Shown in pieces: positions 46,886 to 56,856 of a stretch of DNA of 64,000 nt. Numbering within the stretch: position 1 is the stretch's first letter; the number at the start of each line of letters is the position of its first letter. The stretch is from contig JARJFC010000012.1 of NCBI GenBank assembly GCA_029310945.1, forward strand, positions 39,159-103,158. Direction: 5' to 3'. The translations under genes were made by a program, and so were the position numbers. Below the pieces are notes generated by a model, which had not been told where the DNA came from, searched no databases, and saw only the letters and a list, made by a program, of their open reading frames with translations. The stretch is from Leptospira sp. 96542. GTDB taxonomy: Bacteria > Spirochaetota > Leptospiria > Leptospirales > Leptospiraceae.

Positions 46886-48859
46886 ATGAGAGAAAACAAA
46901 ATTGTCCCAGGTAACAATCCGTTCAGCGAATTTTTGGAGGAAGAAATCTTCTTAAAAATTTTAAAAGATTCCAATTATTGGATATCCCAAGAATTGGAAG
47001 ACAGGCTTATACAATTTATTTCCTTATCGGTTGATATTTCAGCCATTTTATACCATTTGGGAACAGAAAGTTTAATCACAAGTGCATACGATTTACTTCC
47101 GTTAGACGACTCTCGTATCAATATCACGGAAATGATCCATCGTATTCCGATTTTAATCAATCGATTAACTCGAGCCGTTTATCTCAATGTGAATTTTGTT
47201 TCAGAAGAGAAAGTAATCTTTGTTTTTAATTACCATCCCCAATACCAAGAAAAATGGTATGATGCAATATTTTTTAAGGGAATGCTAAATGGCCTAACCG
47301 TACTTTTTGAACTTAAAAATTTTTCCATAAAAATGTTACGGACCAAACTTTTTGGAATCCATATGTCGCACAAGGAACTAGGCGATGAAATTCAATTTGG
47401 TGCTGATAGCAACGAATACGAAATGGAATGGTCTGGAGCCAATTTACAATTATCTAGGTCACGATTGACAAAGGATGAAGTATCAAACAAACATAAGGTG
47501 ATGATTACTTCCAGATCCGATTCAGCCGCAGAAGAAATTTCGATTGTGGATGTGAAGGATGTGGTTGGCAAATCAAGAGAACTTGCCATTGAAAATAGAG
47601 ATTTAGAAGCTGCGGTAGAAGTTTTAAAATCGTTCAAACAAGAATTAGAAAGAAAACAACAATCAATCGCTAAAGATTTACGATTGGCAAAAAATATCCA
47701 AAAGGGGTTGATACCAGAGATTATTCCAGATTGGAATGGAATTCAGTTTTGGACTGCATTTTATCCAATGCAAGAAGTGAGTGGAGATTATTACGATTAT
47801 TTTCCTTACAGCTCAAATAAGTTAGGTGTTTCTGTTTGTGATGTTTCTGGTCATGGAGTTCCTGCAGCCTTTATAACGGCATTATCAAAATTATTATTCT
47901 CAAACTTTAAAAAATCAAAACCATCGGAAACTTTCAAAAATATCAATCGTGAACTTTTGGATTTAGTCAAACAACAAGGATACACAACCTGTGTTTATGT
48001 TTTGATTCATGAGGACTATAAAATAACCTATTCGATTGCTGGTCACCCTAGACCAATATTGTTTCGAAACAAAACCAAAAAAGCAGAGGTTTTGGAAGGA
48101 GAAGGAACCTTTCTTGGAATGTTCCCTGATGGCGGGGATACATATGAAGATTATTCTGTCCAGTTAGAACCAGGTGATAAATTATTCTTATACACAGATG
48201 GACTTACAGAAGCTGAGAATGACAAAGGTTTGGCGTATGGTGAGGAAAAACTCATTGCAGAAATTGAAAGATACGCTAACTTCTCTATCCAAGAAACCGT
48301 AGATATTATTTTGCAAAACCATAAAGAATATACGATGGGAACCGATCCTATGGATGACATCACCCTGCTTGGTTTTCAACTTTCTACAAGGTTTCCTGAG
48401 TTCAACAAACACAAGGAAGCTGGAGACTCTGCACTTAAAAATAAAAATTTTAAAGCGGCAGCAGATTCATTTTTTATGGCACATTCGATTTTACCAAGAG
48501 ATTTACATACACAATTATCATATGGTAAAGCTTTGGCCTATTCGGGGGAATATGAAAAAGCAATCCATCTGCTCGAAACCTACAATCGATTTAAGACAAA
48601 TCATTTTCACTCACACTCCATTTTGGGTTATTGTTATTATAAACAGGAAAATTTTGAGAAAGCAGAACTCGAATGGAAAAAAGCGCACTCAATTTCAGAC
48701 GTAAACCTGTCTATTTTGTACAACCTCACGCAAGTTTACAAAAAAACCAAAGAACAAAAGAAAATGAAAGATGTGATCGAAAAGATAAAAAGGATAAATC
48801 CTAATTATATCCATATCCCAACACTAGAAACACAGTGGAATAAGGTAACCAGTTTATAA
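46886..48859 (+). CDS. SpoIIE-type phosphatase with TPR tail
   Basis: A 657-residue cytosolic protein in three parts: an N-terminal region of about 220 residues without a known motif, a coiled coil (RELAIENRDLEAAVEVLKSF to KQQSIAKDLRLAKN), a PP2C/SpoIIE domain (VSGDYYDYF, CDVSGHGVPAAFITALSK, YTDGLTEAEND, DDITLLGF; about 275-490), and TPR repeats in the last 150 residues (AYSGEYEKAIHLLETY, YKQENFEKAELEWKKA). Metal Asp residues are present. It heads a compact run of six genes and may control or sense the transporter; no anti-sigma partner is nearby. Confidence 0.9.
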   Translation: MRENKIVPGNNPFSEFLEEEIFLKILKDSNYWISQELEDRLIQFISLSVDISAILYHLGTESLITSAYDLLPLDDSRINITEMIHRIPILINRLTRAVYLNVNFVSEEKVIFVFNYHPQYQEKWYDAIFFKGMLNGLTVLFELKNFSIKMLRTKLFGIHMSHKELGDEIQFGADSNEYEMEWSGANLQLSRSRLTKDEVSNKHKVMITSRSDSAAEEISIVDVKDVVGKSRELAIENRDLEAAVEVLKSFKQELERKQQSIAKDLRLAKNIQKGLIPEIIPDWNGIQFWTAFYPMQEVSGDYYDYFPYSSNKLGVSVCDVSGHGVPAAFITALSKLLFSNFKKSKPSETFKNINRELLDLVKQQGYTTCVYVLIHEDYKITYSIAGHPRPILFRNKTKKAEVLEGEGTFLGMFPDGGDTYEDYSVQLEPGDKLFLYTDGLTEAENDKGLAYGEEKLIAEIERYANFSIQETVDIILQNHKEYTMGTDPMDDITLLGFQLSTRFPEFNKHKEAGDSALKNKNFKAAADSFFMAHSILPRDLHTQLSYGKALAYSGEYEKAIHLLETYNRFKTNHFHSHSILGYCYYKQENFEKAELEWKKAHSISDVNLSILYNLTQVYKKTKEQKKMKDVIEKIKRINPNYIHIPTLETQWNKVTSL

Positions 48860-48871
48860 TATTTTACAATT

Positions 48872-49882
48872 ATGTGGAAATACTTTCTAAAACGATTTTT
48901 ACTTATTTTTCCAACTTTATTTGGGATTACATTTTTGGTTTTTTTGATTTCGCATTTTGCACCAGGTGGTCCGCTGAATAGTGAAATTGCAAAAATCAAA
49001 GGTTCTTCCAATATAGCGGGAGCATCCACAAAACAAATTTCTACTGAAGAAATTGAACTCATAAAAAAAAGGTTACACCTAGACAAACCAGCACCCATCG
49101 CTTATCTTTATTGGCTGAAACAAATTTTGAGTTTTGATTTGGGTGAGTCGAGGTTACACTCAAGAAAAGTGAGCGATTTGATTTTAGAAAAAATTCCCGT
49201 ATCACTATTTTTTGGTCTCTCTGGTTTTTTTCTGACATACCTCATATGTATTCCACTTGGAATCAAAAAGGCTTTAAAAGAAGGAACTCACTTTGATTTT
49301 GTGTCTAGTTTTTTGATCTTTTTTACCTATTCATTGCCTGTTTTCGCCTTTGCAATGTTACTTTTGTATATATTTGCATCGGGTGAGGTGTTTTCATTTT
49401 TCCCACTTGGGCATGAAGTTTCAGATTTTTATGAAGATTTGACCATATGGGGAAAATTTAAAGATAGAATTGCTCATATGTTTTTACCTGTCATTTGTTA
49501 TGTGGTAGGTAGTTTTGCTGTGCTTACACTCCTAATGAAAAATAGCTTACTTGATCAAATTGCAAAAGAATATGTTCGGACAGCAATTTCCAAGGGTTTG
49601 AGTTTTTCGGATGCAATTTTCAAACACGCATTCCGGAATTCACTCATTCCGATTGCTACAGGTTTCGGAAGTAACCTAACTTTGATTTTTTCGGGCTCAC
49701 TTTTTATTGAACTTGTTTTTAATATTGATGGGATGGGTTTACTTAGTTTTGAAGCAGTTCGTGAAAGAGACACCGATCTTATGATGGGTTTGTTACTTGC
49801 ACAAAGTTTTTTGGGTTTGTTTGGTAAAATCATTTCCGATTTTTGTTATGTATGGATTGATCCAAGGATTGAATTTGAATGA
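48872..49882 (+). CDS. Peptide ABC transporter permease, YejB type
   Basis: A 336-residue permease of the dipeptide/oligopeptide (BPD_transp_1) class. Six helices; the EAA-like loop reads [28 protein letters not shown]. The ending [10 protein letters not shown], the [31 protein letters not shown] segment and the [15 protein letters not shown] loop match YejB more than OppB. YejABEF imports peptides such as microcin C in E. coli. It is 12 bp after the phosphatase and overlaps the next permease by 4 bp (ATGA). Confidence 0.87.
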   Translation: MWKYFLKRFLLIFPTLFGITFLVFLISHFAPGGPLNSEIAKIKGSSNIAGASTKQISTEEIELIKKRLHLDKPAPIAYLYWLKQILSFDLGESRLHSRKVSDLILEKIPVSLFFGLSGFFLTYLICIPLGIKKALKEGTHFDFVSSFLIFFTYSLPVFAFAMLLLYIFASGEVFSFFPLGHEVSDFYEDLTIWGKFKDRIAHMFLPVICYVVGSFAVLTLLMKNSLLDQIAKEYVRTAISKGLSFSDAIFKHAFRNSLIPIATGFGSNLTLIFSGSLFIELVFNIDGMGLLSFEAVRERDTDLMMGLLLAQSFLGLFGKIISDFCYVWIDPRIEFE

Positions 49883-50928
49883 AATTTTTGAATAATCCTG
49901 CCAACCAAAGAAAATGGAGGAAGTTTAAGACTAATAAAAGAGCTTATTATTCTTTATTGATTTTAACTTTTACTTATGTGTTGTCTCTTTTTTCGCCAAT
50001 ACTCATTGGTAATAAACCCTTACTTGTTTTATACAAAGGAAGTGTTTCGTTTCCGATTTTTTTCTTTTATCCCGAATCGAAGTTTGGTGGGGAAAATCTA
50101 ACAGAACCAAATTATAAAAAACTAAAATTGCAGGATTATTTCCAAAACAATGGTGGAAAAATGTGGTTTCCTCCTGTTCCATTTGGAGTCAATGAAGATA
50201 ATTTAGAAAGTTTGGAAGAAGGTTCTAACCCACCGTCCAAACCTTCTTATTCACATTGGATGGGCACAGACGACCGTGGGCGTGATGTATTCACTCGCAT
50301 AATATATGGATATAGGTTGGCAATGACTTTCAGTTTGATTCTGATCTTTGTCGAAATTATCCTTGCCTCCTTCATTGGTGGAATTCAAGGGTATTTTGTT
50401 GGTAGATTGGACTTGTATTTGCAGAGAGTCATTGAAATTTTATCTGCCATACCATTTTTATATCTTATCCTCATTATGGGTGCTTTTTTTGGAAGAGGCT
50501 TTTTAGTTCTTATCATAACTTATGGATCACTCAGCTGGATTGGGTTAAGTTATTATATGAGAGGAGAGTTTTTAAAACTCCGCAAACAACAGTTTGTTGA
50601 TGCTGCAAAAACTTTAGGGGCTTCATCTACATCTATTATCTTAAAACATTTACTGCCAAATGCACTAACACCCCTTGTTACATTTTTACCATTCATTTTA
50701 ATATCTGCGATTTCTATACTTTCCGCTTTGGATTTTTTAGGGTATGGAATTCCCGCACCCAATCCTTCCTGGGGAGAACTCATTGGACAAGGAAGAGAAC
50801 GTTTGACAGCTTGGTGGTTGATTACATTTCCGTCCATTGCGCTTTTTTTAACCATTCTATTCTCCGCTTTTGTTGGCGAAGGTCTTAGGGATGCATTTGA
50901 TCCAAAGGATAAGGTGCGTTACGAATGA
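49879..50928 (+). CDS. Peptide ABC transporter permease, YejE type
   Basis: A 349-residue partner permease. After TM1 it has a long periplasmic insert ([49 protein letters not shown]) that is typical of YejE and absent from OppC. Then [37 protein letters not shown], the EAA loop with [15 protein letters not shown], and the ending [17 protein letters not shown]. It overlaps the genes on both sides by 4 bp, so translation is coupled. Confidence 0.88.
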   Translation: MKFLNNPANQRKWRKFKTNKRAYYSLLILTFTYVLSLFSPILIGNKPLLVLYKGSVSFPIFFFYPESKFGGENLTEPNYKKLKLQDYFQNNGGKMWFPPVPFGVNEDNLESLEEGSNPPSKPSYSHWMGTDDRGRDVFTRIIYGYRLAMTFSLILIFVEIILASFIGGIQGYFVGRLDLYLQRVIEILSAIPFLYLILIMGAFFGRGFLVLIITYGSLSWIGLSYYMRGEFLKLRKQQFVDAAKTLGASSTSIILKHLLPNALTPLVTFLPFILISAISILSALDFLGYGIPAPNPSWGELIGQGRERLTAWWLITFPSIALFLTILFSAFVGEGLRDAFDPKDKVRYE

Positions 50929-51914
50929 ATTTATCGCTTATTGCATTAGAAGTGAAAGACCTATCTGTTACAATTCGTACGGAAGAGGGAAACTTACCTA
51001 TTATCAATAAAGTTTCTTTTTATATTAATAAAGGAGAAACTTTGGCTGTGGTTGGAGAATCTGGGTGTGGTAAGTCAATCACATCACTTGCAATTACAAA
51101 ACTCTTACCTTCCAATACTGTGCATTACCCGAGTGGAGAGGTTTTTTTCCAAAATCAAGATCTTATTGCCTTGGATGTGAATCGTTTGAGGTCGGTGCGT
51201 GGAAAAGAGATTGCTTACGTTTTCCAAGAACCATTCACAGCTCTAAACCCCTTACATACCGTTGGAAAACAAATGATCGAGAGTTTTCTTTTGCACAAAC
51301 TCGGAACTTTAGAAGAAGCAAAAAACAAAGCAATTTATCTTTTGGAACGTGTTGGGATCACAGATGCGAAACTTCGAATGAATCAGTATCCAAATCAATT
51401 TTCGGGTGGAATGTTACAAAGAGTCTGTATTGCCATGGCTCTTATGTGTGATCCAAAACTTTTGATTGCGGACGAACCTACTAGCGCCATTGACGTGACA
51501 ATCCAGTTACAGTTAATCGAATTATTAAAAGAATTAAAAAAAGATTTAGGAACTGCAATATTATTTATTTCACATGATATTGGTTTGGTGAGTAATATAG
51601 CCGATAGAATCATTGTGATGTATGCTGGTGAAATGATCGAAACGGGTACGGTAAATGATGTGATCGATTCACCGCAACACCCATATACCCAAGCATTGAT
51701 TGCGGCTTACCCAAACCAGACGAACATTGGAAAAAAATTGGTAACCATCGAAGGTTTAGTTCCGTCGCCAAGAAATTATCCGGTTGGCTGCAGATTTCAT
51801 ACGAGGTGTAAACAAAAAATTGCAAACTGTGAATCAATGCGGCCAGGTTTAACTCAAATGTCCGAAACACATAGCACCAATTGTTTTTTGTATGGAGGTC
51901 TGGAAAATGCTTAA
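50925..51914 (+). CDS. Peptide ABC transporter ATPase (OppD/YejF N-half type)
   Basis: A 329-residue nucleotide-binding protein with Walker [14 protein letters not shown]-loop [11 protein letters not shown], signature FSGGMLQR, Walker [13 protein letters not shown] and the H-loop ISHDIGLV. The C-terminal oligopeptide/dipeptide extension has the Cys motif [14 protein letters not shown]. In E. coli YejF both ATPases form one chain; here this is a separate gene. It overlaps the permease upstream by 4 bp and the second ATPase by 8 bp. Confidence 0.9.
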   Translation: MNLSLIALEVKDLSVTIRTEEGNLPIINKVSFYINKGETLAVVGESGCGKSITSLAITKLLPSNTVHYPSGEVFFQNQDLIALDVNRLRSVRGKEIAYVFQEPFTALNPLHTVGKQMIESFLLHKLGTLEEAKNKAIYLLERVGITDAKLRMNQYPNQFSGGMLQRVCIAMALMCDPKLLIADEPTSAIDVTIQLQLIELLKELKKDLGTAILFISHDIGLVSNIADRIIVMYAGEMIETGTVNDVIDSPQHPYTQALIAAYPNQTNIGKKLVTIEGLVPSPRNYPVGCRFHTRCKQKIANCESMRPGLTQMSETHSTNCFLYGGLENA

Positions 51915-52863
51915 TTTAGAAGACCTAACGGTTGCTTATAAACAAAATCAAAGTTTATCGTTTAAGTCAAAAGATCTAATTGCGGTGGACGGGGTTAACT
52001 TAAATATTCCTGAAAAAACAATTCTAGGTTTGGTGGGAGAATCAGGCTGTGGAAAGTCAACCATAGGACGAGCCATTCTATCATTACAAAAAATTTCTAA
52101 AGGCAAAATATTTTTTGAAGGAATCAATTTAACTAGTGTTTCTAAAAAGGAAAAATTATCTTTTAAGCAGAAAATACAAGTTGTTTTTCAAGATCCTTAT
52201 TCGTCACTAAATCCTCGTTTTACGATAGAAGAAATTGTTACGGAAGGTCTTAGTATACATTTTCCGAATATGACCAATTCCGAAAAAAAAGAAAAGGCCA
52301 AAAAAACTTTGGCTGAAGTGAACTTACCAGAAGACATTCTGAATCGTTATCCGCATGAGTTCAGTGGTGGACAAAGACAAAGAATTGCCATCGCGAGGGC
52401 TCTGATATTGGAACCAAAACTTGTGGTTTGTGATGAAGCTGTTTCCGCACTCGATATTTCTACTCAAGCACAAGTGATCAATAATTTATTGTTGTTAAGG
52501 GAAAGGTTTGGACTTTCTTATTTATTCATTTCTCATGATCTCAATATAGTAAAACATATATCTGATAACATTGCAGTGATGTATTTGGGCAAAATTGTTG
52601 AGGTGGGAACCAAAGAAGAGATAACGAGTAAACCTTATCATCCTTATACAAAGGCATTGTTTTCTGCAAGTTTTGATTTAAAAGATCGGAAAAAAGTACA
52701 CAGCCCGCTTAAGGGGGAAATCCCTAGCATTATGAACAAACCTAAGGGTTGTTATTTCCATACACGCTGTCCAATTGCACAAGAAATTTGTAAAATGGAG
52801 AGTCCTATAGAGAAACAATATGGGAATACTCGCCGAGTGAATTGTCATTTTCCAATGATGTAA
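51907..52863 (+). CDS. Peptide ABC transporter ATPase (OppF/YejF C-half type)
   Basis: A 318-residue second ATPase. Walker [14 protein letters not shown]-loop VFQDPYSSLNP, signature FSGGQRQRIAIARAL, Walker B LVVCDEAVSALD (Ala where Pro-Thr is usual) and H-loop ISHDLNIV; the tail keeps CYFHTRCPIAQEIC. I chose ATG at 51907 because GGAGG lies 9-13 nt before it; the frame is open five codons further. No periplasmic binding-protein gene follows; the next gene is AsmA-like. Confidence 0.9.
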   Translation: MLNLEDLTVAYKQNQSLSFKSKDLIAVDGVNLNIPEKTILGLVGESGCGKSTIGRAILSLQKISKGKIFFEGINLTSVSKKEKLSFKQKIQVVFQDPYSSLNPRFTIEEIVTEGLSIHFPNMTNSEKKEKAKKTLAEVNLPEDILNRYPHEFSGGQRQRIAIARALILEPKLVVCDEAVSALDISTQAQVINNLLLLRERFGLSYLFISHDLNIVKHISDNIAVMYLGKIVEVGTKEEITSKPYHPYTKALFSASFDLKDRKKVHSPLKGEIPSIMNKPKGCYFHTRCPIAQEICKMESPIEKQYGNTRRVNCHFPMM

Positions 52864-52871
52864 GGTAATTT

Positions 52872-54983
52872 GTGAAAACGTTTTCGATACCTGTAGCTGA
52901 AAAAATCCGAGGAGTGATAGGGAAAATATTTCTTACCGGAGTTTTTGTAATTTCGATGGGTTTATTTTTTATTTTATACCCTTTAATTGCAGATCCAGAC
53001 TATTATAAAAATTTAATATTGCAAAGGGCTTCAAATATTTCGGGCCTTACTATTGATTATTTAGGTTCGAGCCCTGTTTTTTTCCCGTTTCCAGGTATGG
53101 AATTTACTCAAGTTTCTGTATCTAAAAACGAAATTGAAATCATAAAACTACAAAAGTTAAGAATTGAAATTTATTATGGAGTGTTTTTAGGAAAAGATCT
53201 CCACATCAAAAATATTTATTTAAATACTGGTTCTATCGAAATTGAACGTAACCAGGATGAATCATTTCCGCTATTCCAAAAATTTTTACAGGTTTCTTCT
53301 GATAAATCTGAAAATTCTGTTAATGCCGATAAATCTAAGTTAGATGCATCTACTGAGTTAAAAATATATTTTTCTGAAGTTTTTAGTAACTTAGTGAGTT
53401 CAGTCGAAGTTAAAAATTTTACAATTTTGTTTAACGATAAACTTTATGCGAGAAATTTGAAATTTTACATTTGGGAGAGTACTTTTCAAATTGATAGAGA
53501 TGTCCGCGAGCTAAGTTTTTATCTTTATGGAAAATTAAATGATAATCCATTTAAATTGAACAATAGTTTTGTATTTTTGACTAACGAAATAAGTTTTGCT
53601 TCGCTTCGTTCAGAAGGAGAGTTAGTCGTCGAAAATTTACAAGGCGTTGATTTAAAAGATATATTAATTATATTTCCAGAAGGTGATTTTCGATTTTTAA
53701 AGGGAACAGGCAAGGTAATATTTTACAAAAGAGAAGACAATCAAATTTCAGCCTACGTTGATAATTTGCACCTCCGCGATATTGCGCTGAAGGATGGAAA
53801 ACCATTCGGAAATGCTTATATTAGTACGTTAATCACTTATGATTTGTTAAATAAAAAACTTTTGTTTGACGATATCCTTGCGGATTGGAAAGGTAATTCG
53901 AAAATTTATGGCAAAGGATATGTAAGTTTTTTGCCTCCACCGCATAATCCAATCATCATGTTCGAAGGAAAATCAGATTATTTAGATATTCCTACCATAC
54001 AAAAAATTATAAAAGTCTGGGTTGATCCAGACTTAGAAAAATCCATCCTAACTAGAGGAATTCCGAGCACTGGTTATTCTAATCGAATGAACGTTATTTT
54101 GAATTTTAATTTAAATCGTGTTAAGATTGGAGATTTTAGATCACAAAATGTTCGTTTATCGTTGAATTATGCAAAACGAAAGTTGGACATTAAAAAATTA
54201 AATTTACTTGCTTATGATGGCGAAATTAAATCAAGCGGAATGTTAGTTTGGGGGGATGTCCCCAAACTTGAAATGGATGGCCAAATCCAAAAAATAGCGA
54301 TTCCTAGTTTTTTAAATGATATGTTTAAAATTTCTCCCATTTCTGGAAGTATGGGTGCAGAAATCAAACTCTTGTCTACTGGCAAGAATGAGAATGATTT
54401 ATTAAAGAATATGAAATTAAACGGCAAGGTTTTTGCAAATAATGGTCAGTTATTGAGTTATGCTAATATACTAAAGCCGATTAGTTCTATAGGAAGTATC
54501 ATCAATCTCAAAAAAATTGATTTTAATCGTGCAACTCCTTATAAAGACCTTACATTTGATTTTACTTATGCAAATCAAGATATTGAAATTAATAATTTTA
54601 TCTTGAAGGCAGATGGGATCAGTGGTTCTGGTTCTGGAACCATTGGTCTCGATAAAAAAATGAATATGCGGTTTACAATCGCCTTGCCAGGCATAGCTGG
54701 AAAGGCATTAAAACTTCCCATCATTTATAAAGGTACTTATGGTGTAACAACTCCCTTCATTGATCCAATTTGGTTAGGATCGGTTTATGTAGGTACTATC
54801 ATTCTGGCAAATCCTGCAGGTGCCGCCGTAGGTGGGATCGCAGGTTCAGCGATGTCGGAGTATGTAAACAAAGCAGTGGATGGAGTGACAAACACTGTCG
54901 AATCAGGATGGAAATCGATGAAAAATGGAATTAAATCTGTGTTTGGTGACGATACTTACGAAGAGAAAGAAGATGAAAAATAA
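52872..54983 (+). CDS. AsmA-family protein
   Basis: A 703-residue protein starting with GTG (AAGG 6-9 nt upstream), with one N-terminal TM (about residues 18-38) and a long beta-rich periplasmic region typical of AsmA/TamB-related proteins, which form grooves for lipid transport between membranes. The C-terminal AsmA-like part includes LDIKKLNLLAYDGEIKSSGML and an ending Gly/Ala segment (NPAGAAVGGIAGSAM). It lies 8 bp after the ABC ATPase gene and ends the operon. Its place in a transporter operon hints at joint envelope function; this is inference. Confidence 0.82.
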   Translation: MKTFSIPVAEKIRGVIGKIFLTGVFVISMGLFFILYPLIADPDYYKNLILQRASNISGLTIDYLGSSPVFFPFPGMEFTQVSVSKNEIEIIKLQKLRIEIYYGVFLGKDLHIKNIYLNTGSIEIERNQDESFPLFQKFLQVSSDKSENSVNADKSKLDASTELKIYFSEVFSNLVSSVEVKNFTILFNDKLYARNLKFYIWESTFQIDRDVRELSFYLYGKLNDNPFKLNNSFVFLTNEISFASLRSEGELVVENLQGVDLKDILIIFPEGDFRFLKGTGKVIFYKREDNQISAYVDNLHLRDIALKDGKPFGNAYISTLITYDLLNKKLLFDDILADWKGNSKIYGKGYVSFLPPPHNPIIMFEGKSDYLDIPTIQKIIKVWVDPDLEKSILTRGIPSTGYSNRMNVILNFNLNRVKIGDFRSQNVRLSLNYAKRKLDIKKLNLLAYDGEIKSSGMLVWGDVPKLEMDGQIQKIAIPSFLNDMFKISPISGSMGAEIKLLSTGKNENDLLKNMKLNGKVFANNGQLLSYANILKPISSIGSIINLKKIDFNRATPYKDLTFDFTYANQDIEINNFILKADGISGSGSGTIGLDKKMNMRFTIALPGIAGKALKLPIIYKGTYGVTTPFIDPIWLGSVYVGTIILANPAGAAVGGIAGSAMSEYVNKAVDGVTNTVESGWKSMKNGIKSVFGDDTYEEKEDEK

Positions 54984-54996
54984 AACTTTATATCCT

Positions 54997-55764
54997 TCAA
55001 AAATTTTCTAAAGCCTGCCAAATCATAAGAATTCCAGAAAGTAACATAGTCATAAGAACCATACGCAGAAACCAAACACTGCTCATTTTTAATAATAATT
55101 TTTTGCCAAGTATGGATCCGAAGATGCCAGATATGCCGATGATAAATCCTGTGAATATGACTACAAATGGAAAGTCTCCGATTGTGAAATACACAATCAA
55201 CTTAACGAAATGAATCAAAACTTCATTCGCTGTTCGCGTTCCTATTAACTTTTCTTTATCTAACCCATACTTAATGTAAACTACATTCATAAGAGGTCCA
55301 ACCCCACCGATCAAACCTGATAAAAAAGCTACTACCATTCCAATGATGATAAATAATGTAAGACCTACAGTTTTTTCTTTTTTATTGGTTTCGGTAGCGG
55401 GCTCAGCTTTTTTTCCCATCGCTCCTTTATCTATAAACTGTAAAATAGAAGTGATTAAAAAAATTCCGATGATGAGCTGAAGCCATTTTGCATCAGCCAG
55501 TAAAAGACAATATGAACCGATGGAAGCAGCAATGGAAGAGGGAATAGCATACCACCTAACGAGTGCCCAATCGATGTGTTTCCAAAATAAAAACAATCGT
55601 GAGAAACCAGTGATGGATGTGCCTATGGTCATAACAGGAGCGATCATCTGCGAACCCAAAACCATACCCAAAATGGGTAGTAGAAGCAGTGCAGCCCCTC
55701 CGCCAGAGAGTGTAGATTGAAAGAAAGCGATAAATGATATGAAAAAAAAGACCAAAAGCCCCAT
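54997..55764 (-). CDS. TauE/SafE-family membrane permease
   Basis: A 255-residue membrane protein with about eight helices in two repeats, including FFQSTLSGGGAALLLLPILGM in the first and GLIGGVGPLMNVVYIKYGLD in the second, as expected for the TauE/SafE (DUF81) family of sulfite/organosulfur exporters. Substrate unknown. It is a single gene converging on the AsmA gene and divergent, with 26 bp between starts, from the small lipoprotein gene. Confidence 0.88.
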   Translation of the reverse strand: MGLLVFFFISFIAFFQSTLSGGGAALLLLPILGMVLGSQMIAPVMTIGTSITGFSRLFLFWKHIDWALVRWYAIPSSIAASIGSYCLLLADAKWLQLIIGIFLITSILQFIDKGAMGKKAEPATETNKKEKTVGLTLFIIIGMVVAFLSGLIGGVGPLMNVVYIKYGLDKEKLIGTRTANEVLIHFVKLIVYFTIGDFPFVVIFTGFIIGISGIFGSILGKKLLLKMSSVWFLRMVLMTMLLSGILMIWQALENF

Positions 55765-55790
55765 TAAGATCGTCCAAGACTTAGACTCTT

Positions 55791-56123
55791 ATGACTTCTC
55801 TTTTGGCTCGAGCTTCTTTGGGTTTATCCGTTTTATTTTTTGTTGGGAATTGTGTGACTACCCGAACGGAAAAACCAAGAACCATTCCTATAGATTCAGG
55901 CGGAAAAAAAGAAAAACCAATCACAAAAGAAGAAGAACCTGAAGTTTCCGAAGAAGTAAAAGAAGAGAAAAAACCTCGGATTATAATGATGATGCGAGAT
56001 GATTTATTTCGCGCCTCCGACTTTATCGAAAGTATCCTAAAACCAAAACAGCAAAGGAGTGAGGGTCCTATTATAGGAGAAACAAACGAAGAGACAGAAA
56101 ATTCACAGAAGGCTGTCCCTTGA
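55791..56123 (+). CDS. Small acidic putative lipoprotein
   Basis: A 110-residue protein with a signal peptide ending FFVGNC (Cys21 as lipid site) and a charged, Glu/Lys-rich, probably disordered mature part, with a short ordered stretch RIIMMMRDDLFRASDFIESILKP. No family recognised. The ribosome binding site is weak. Its start is 26 bp from that of the TauE-type gene on the other strand. Confidence 0.6.
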   Translation: MTSLLARASLGLSVLFFVGNCVTTRTEKPRTIPIDSGGKKEKPITKEEEPEVSEEVKEEKKPRIIMMMRDDLFRASDFIESILKPKQQRSEGPIIGETNEETENSQKAVP

Positions 56124-56194
56124 GAGAAAAAGATGATTTTGCATAAAAGTCATCCGAGTTTGGGCTGTAATTTAGTTTTTAGCTTTCATGTATA

Positions 56195-56620
56195 TTAGTT
56201 AAATTGTTTTTGTTTCTCAACGATACTTGGTAGATCCTTTAAAAAATATATCATTTTAACTTCTGACCAAACCCCATTTTCTTTTTGAACATATTCATAA
56301 TAATTATTCTTCACAGAAATGATTTTCACTTCCGTTTCTCCACCAATTTGTGTTCCTAATAAGGGATCATTGATTTCGGTTGTTTTTAAGAGATACGAAC
56401 AGTTATTTTTCCAGGTAACAGATTCTTCTTTGTAGAATTTCTCATATACCCGGTGTTGTCTTTGGATGGCTCCATTTCTTTCTATGATGATAAAAAAATT
56501 AGGTGCTTCTTCGTAATAGAATTTTCCATTTTTTATCCGGGTACAATCGATCGCTTGATTCGAAGCGGAGATATTTGTTGCCCAAATTGAAATGAACAAG
56601 AACGTAAATACAAGTTTCAT
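56195..56620 (-). CDS. Hypothetical secreted protein
   Basis: A 141-residue protein with a signal peptide (KLVFTFLFISIWATNISASNQ) and two mature Cys residues that could form a disulfide (DCTRIKNGKFYY; NNCSYLL). The rest is beta-rich. The pattern (extracellular, short, NGKFYY, later GGETEVKIISVKNNYYEYV) resembles small periplasmic proteins found in many aquatic bacteria, but I cannot name a family. The spacer 56621-56856 behind its start shows no gene. Confidence 0.65.
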   Translation of the reverse strand: MKLVFTFLFISIWATNISASNQAIDCTRIKNGKFYYEEAPNFFIIIERNGAIQRQHRVYEKFYKEESVTWKNNCSYLLKTTEINDPLLGTQIGGETEVKIISVKNNYYEYVQKENGVWSEVKMIYFLKDLPSIVEKQKQFN

Positions 56621-56856
56621 ATAGTTAAAACCTATCTATAGATAAAATTAAATTTTTGAAATTCCGTTTAAATCAAAGCCTTCGGTATTCCAAATTTAGC
56701 TGTTCCGCATAACAAAAAATTTTCGATAACATAAGCAACTCATTTTTCAGATCCTTTCGTAAATTATGTAAAGTTTCTTAAAAAAAACTTAAAGACCATC
56801 AAAGGTTTCGAGGCGCCCACAGCCAGAAAAATACATGTTCCAATTGCATTCAAAAA

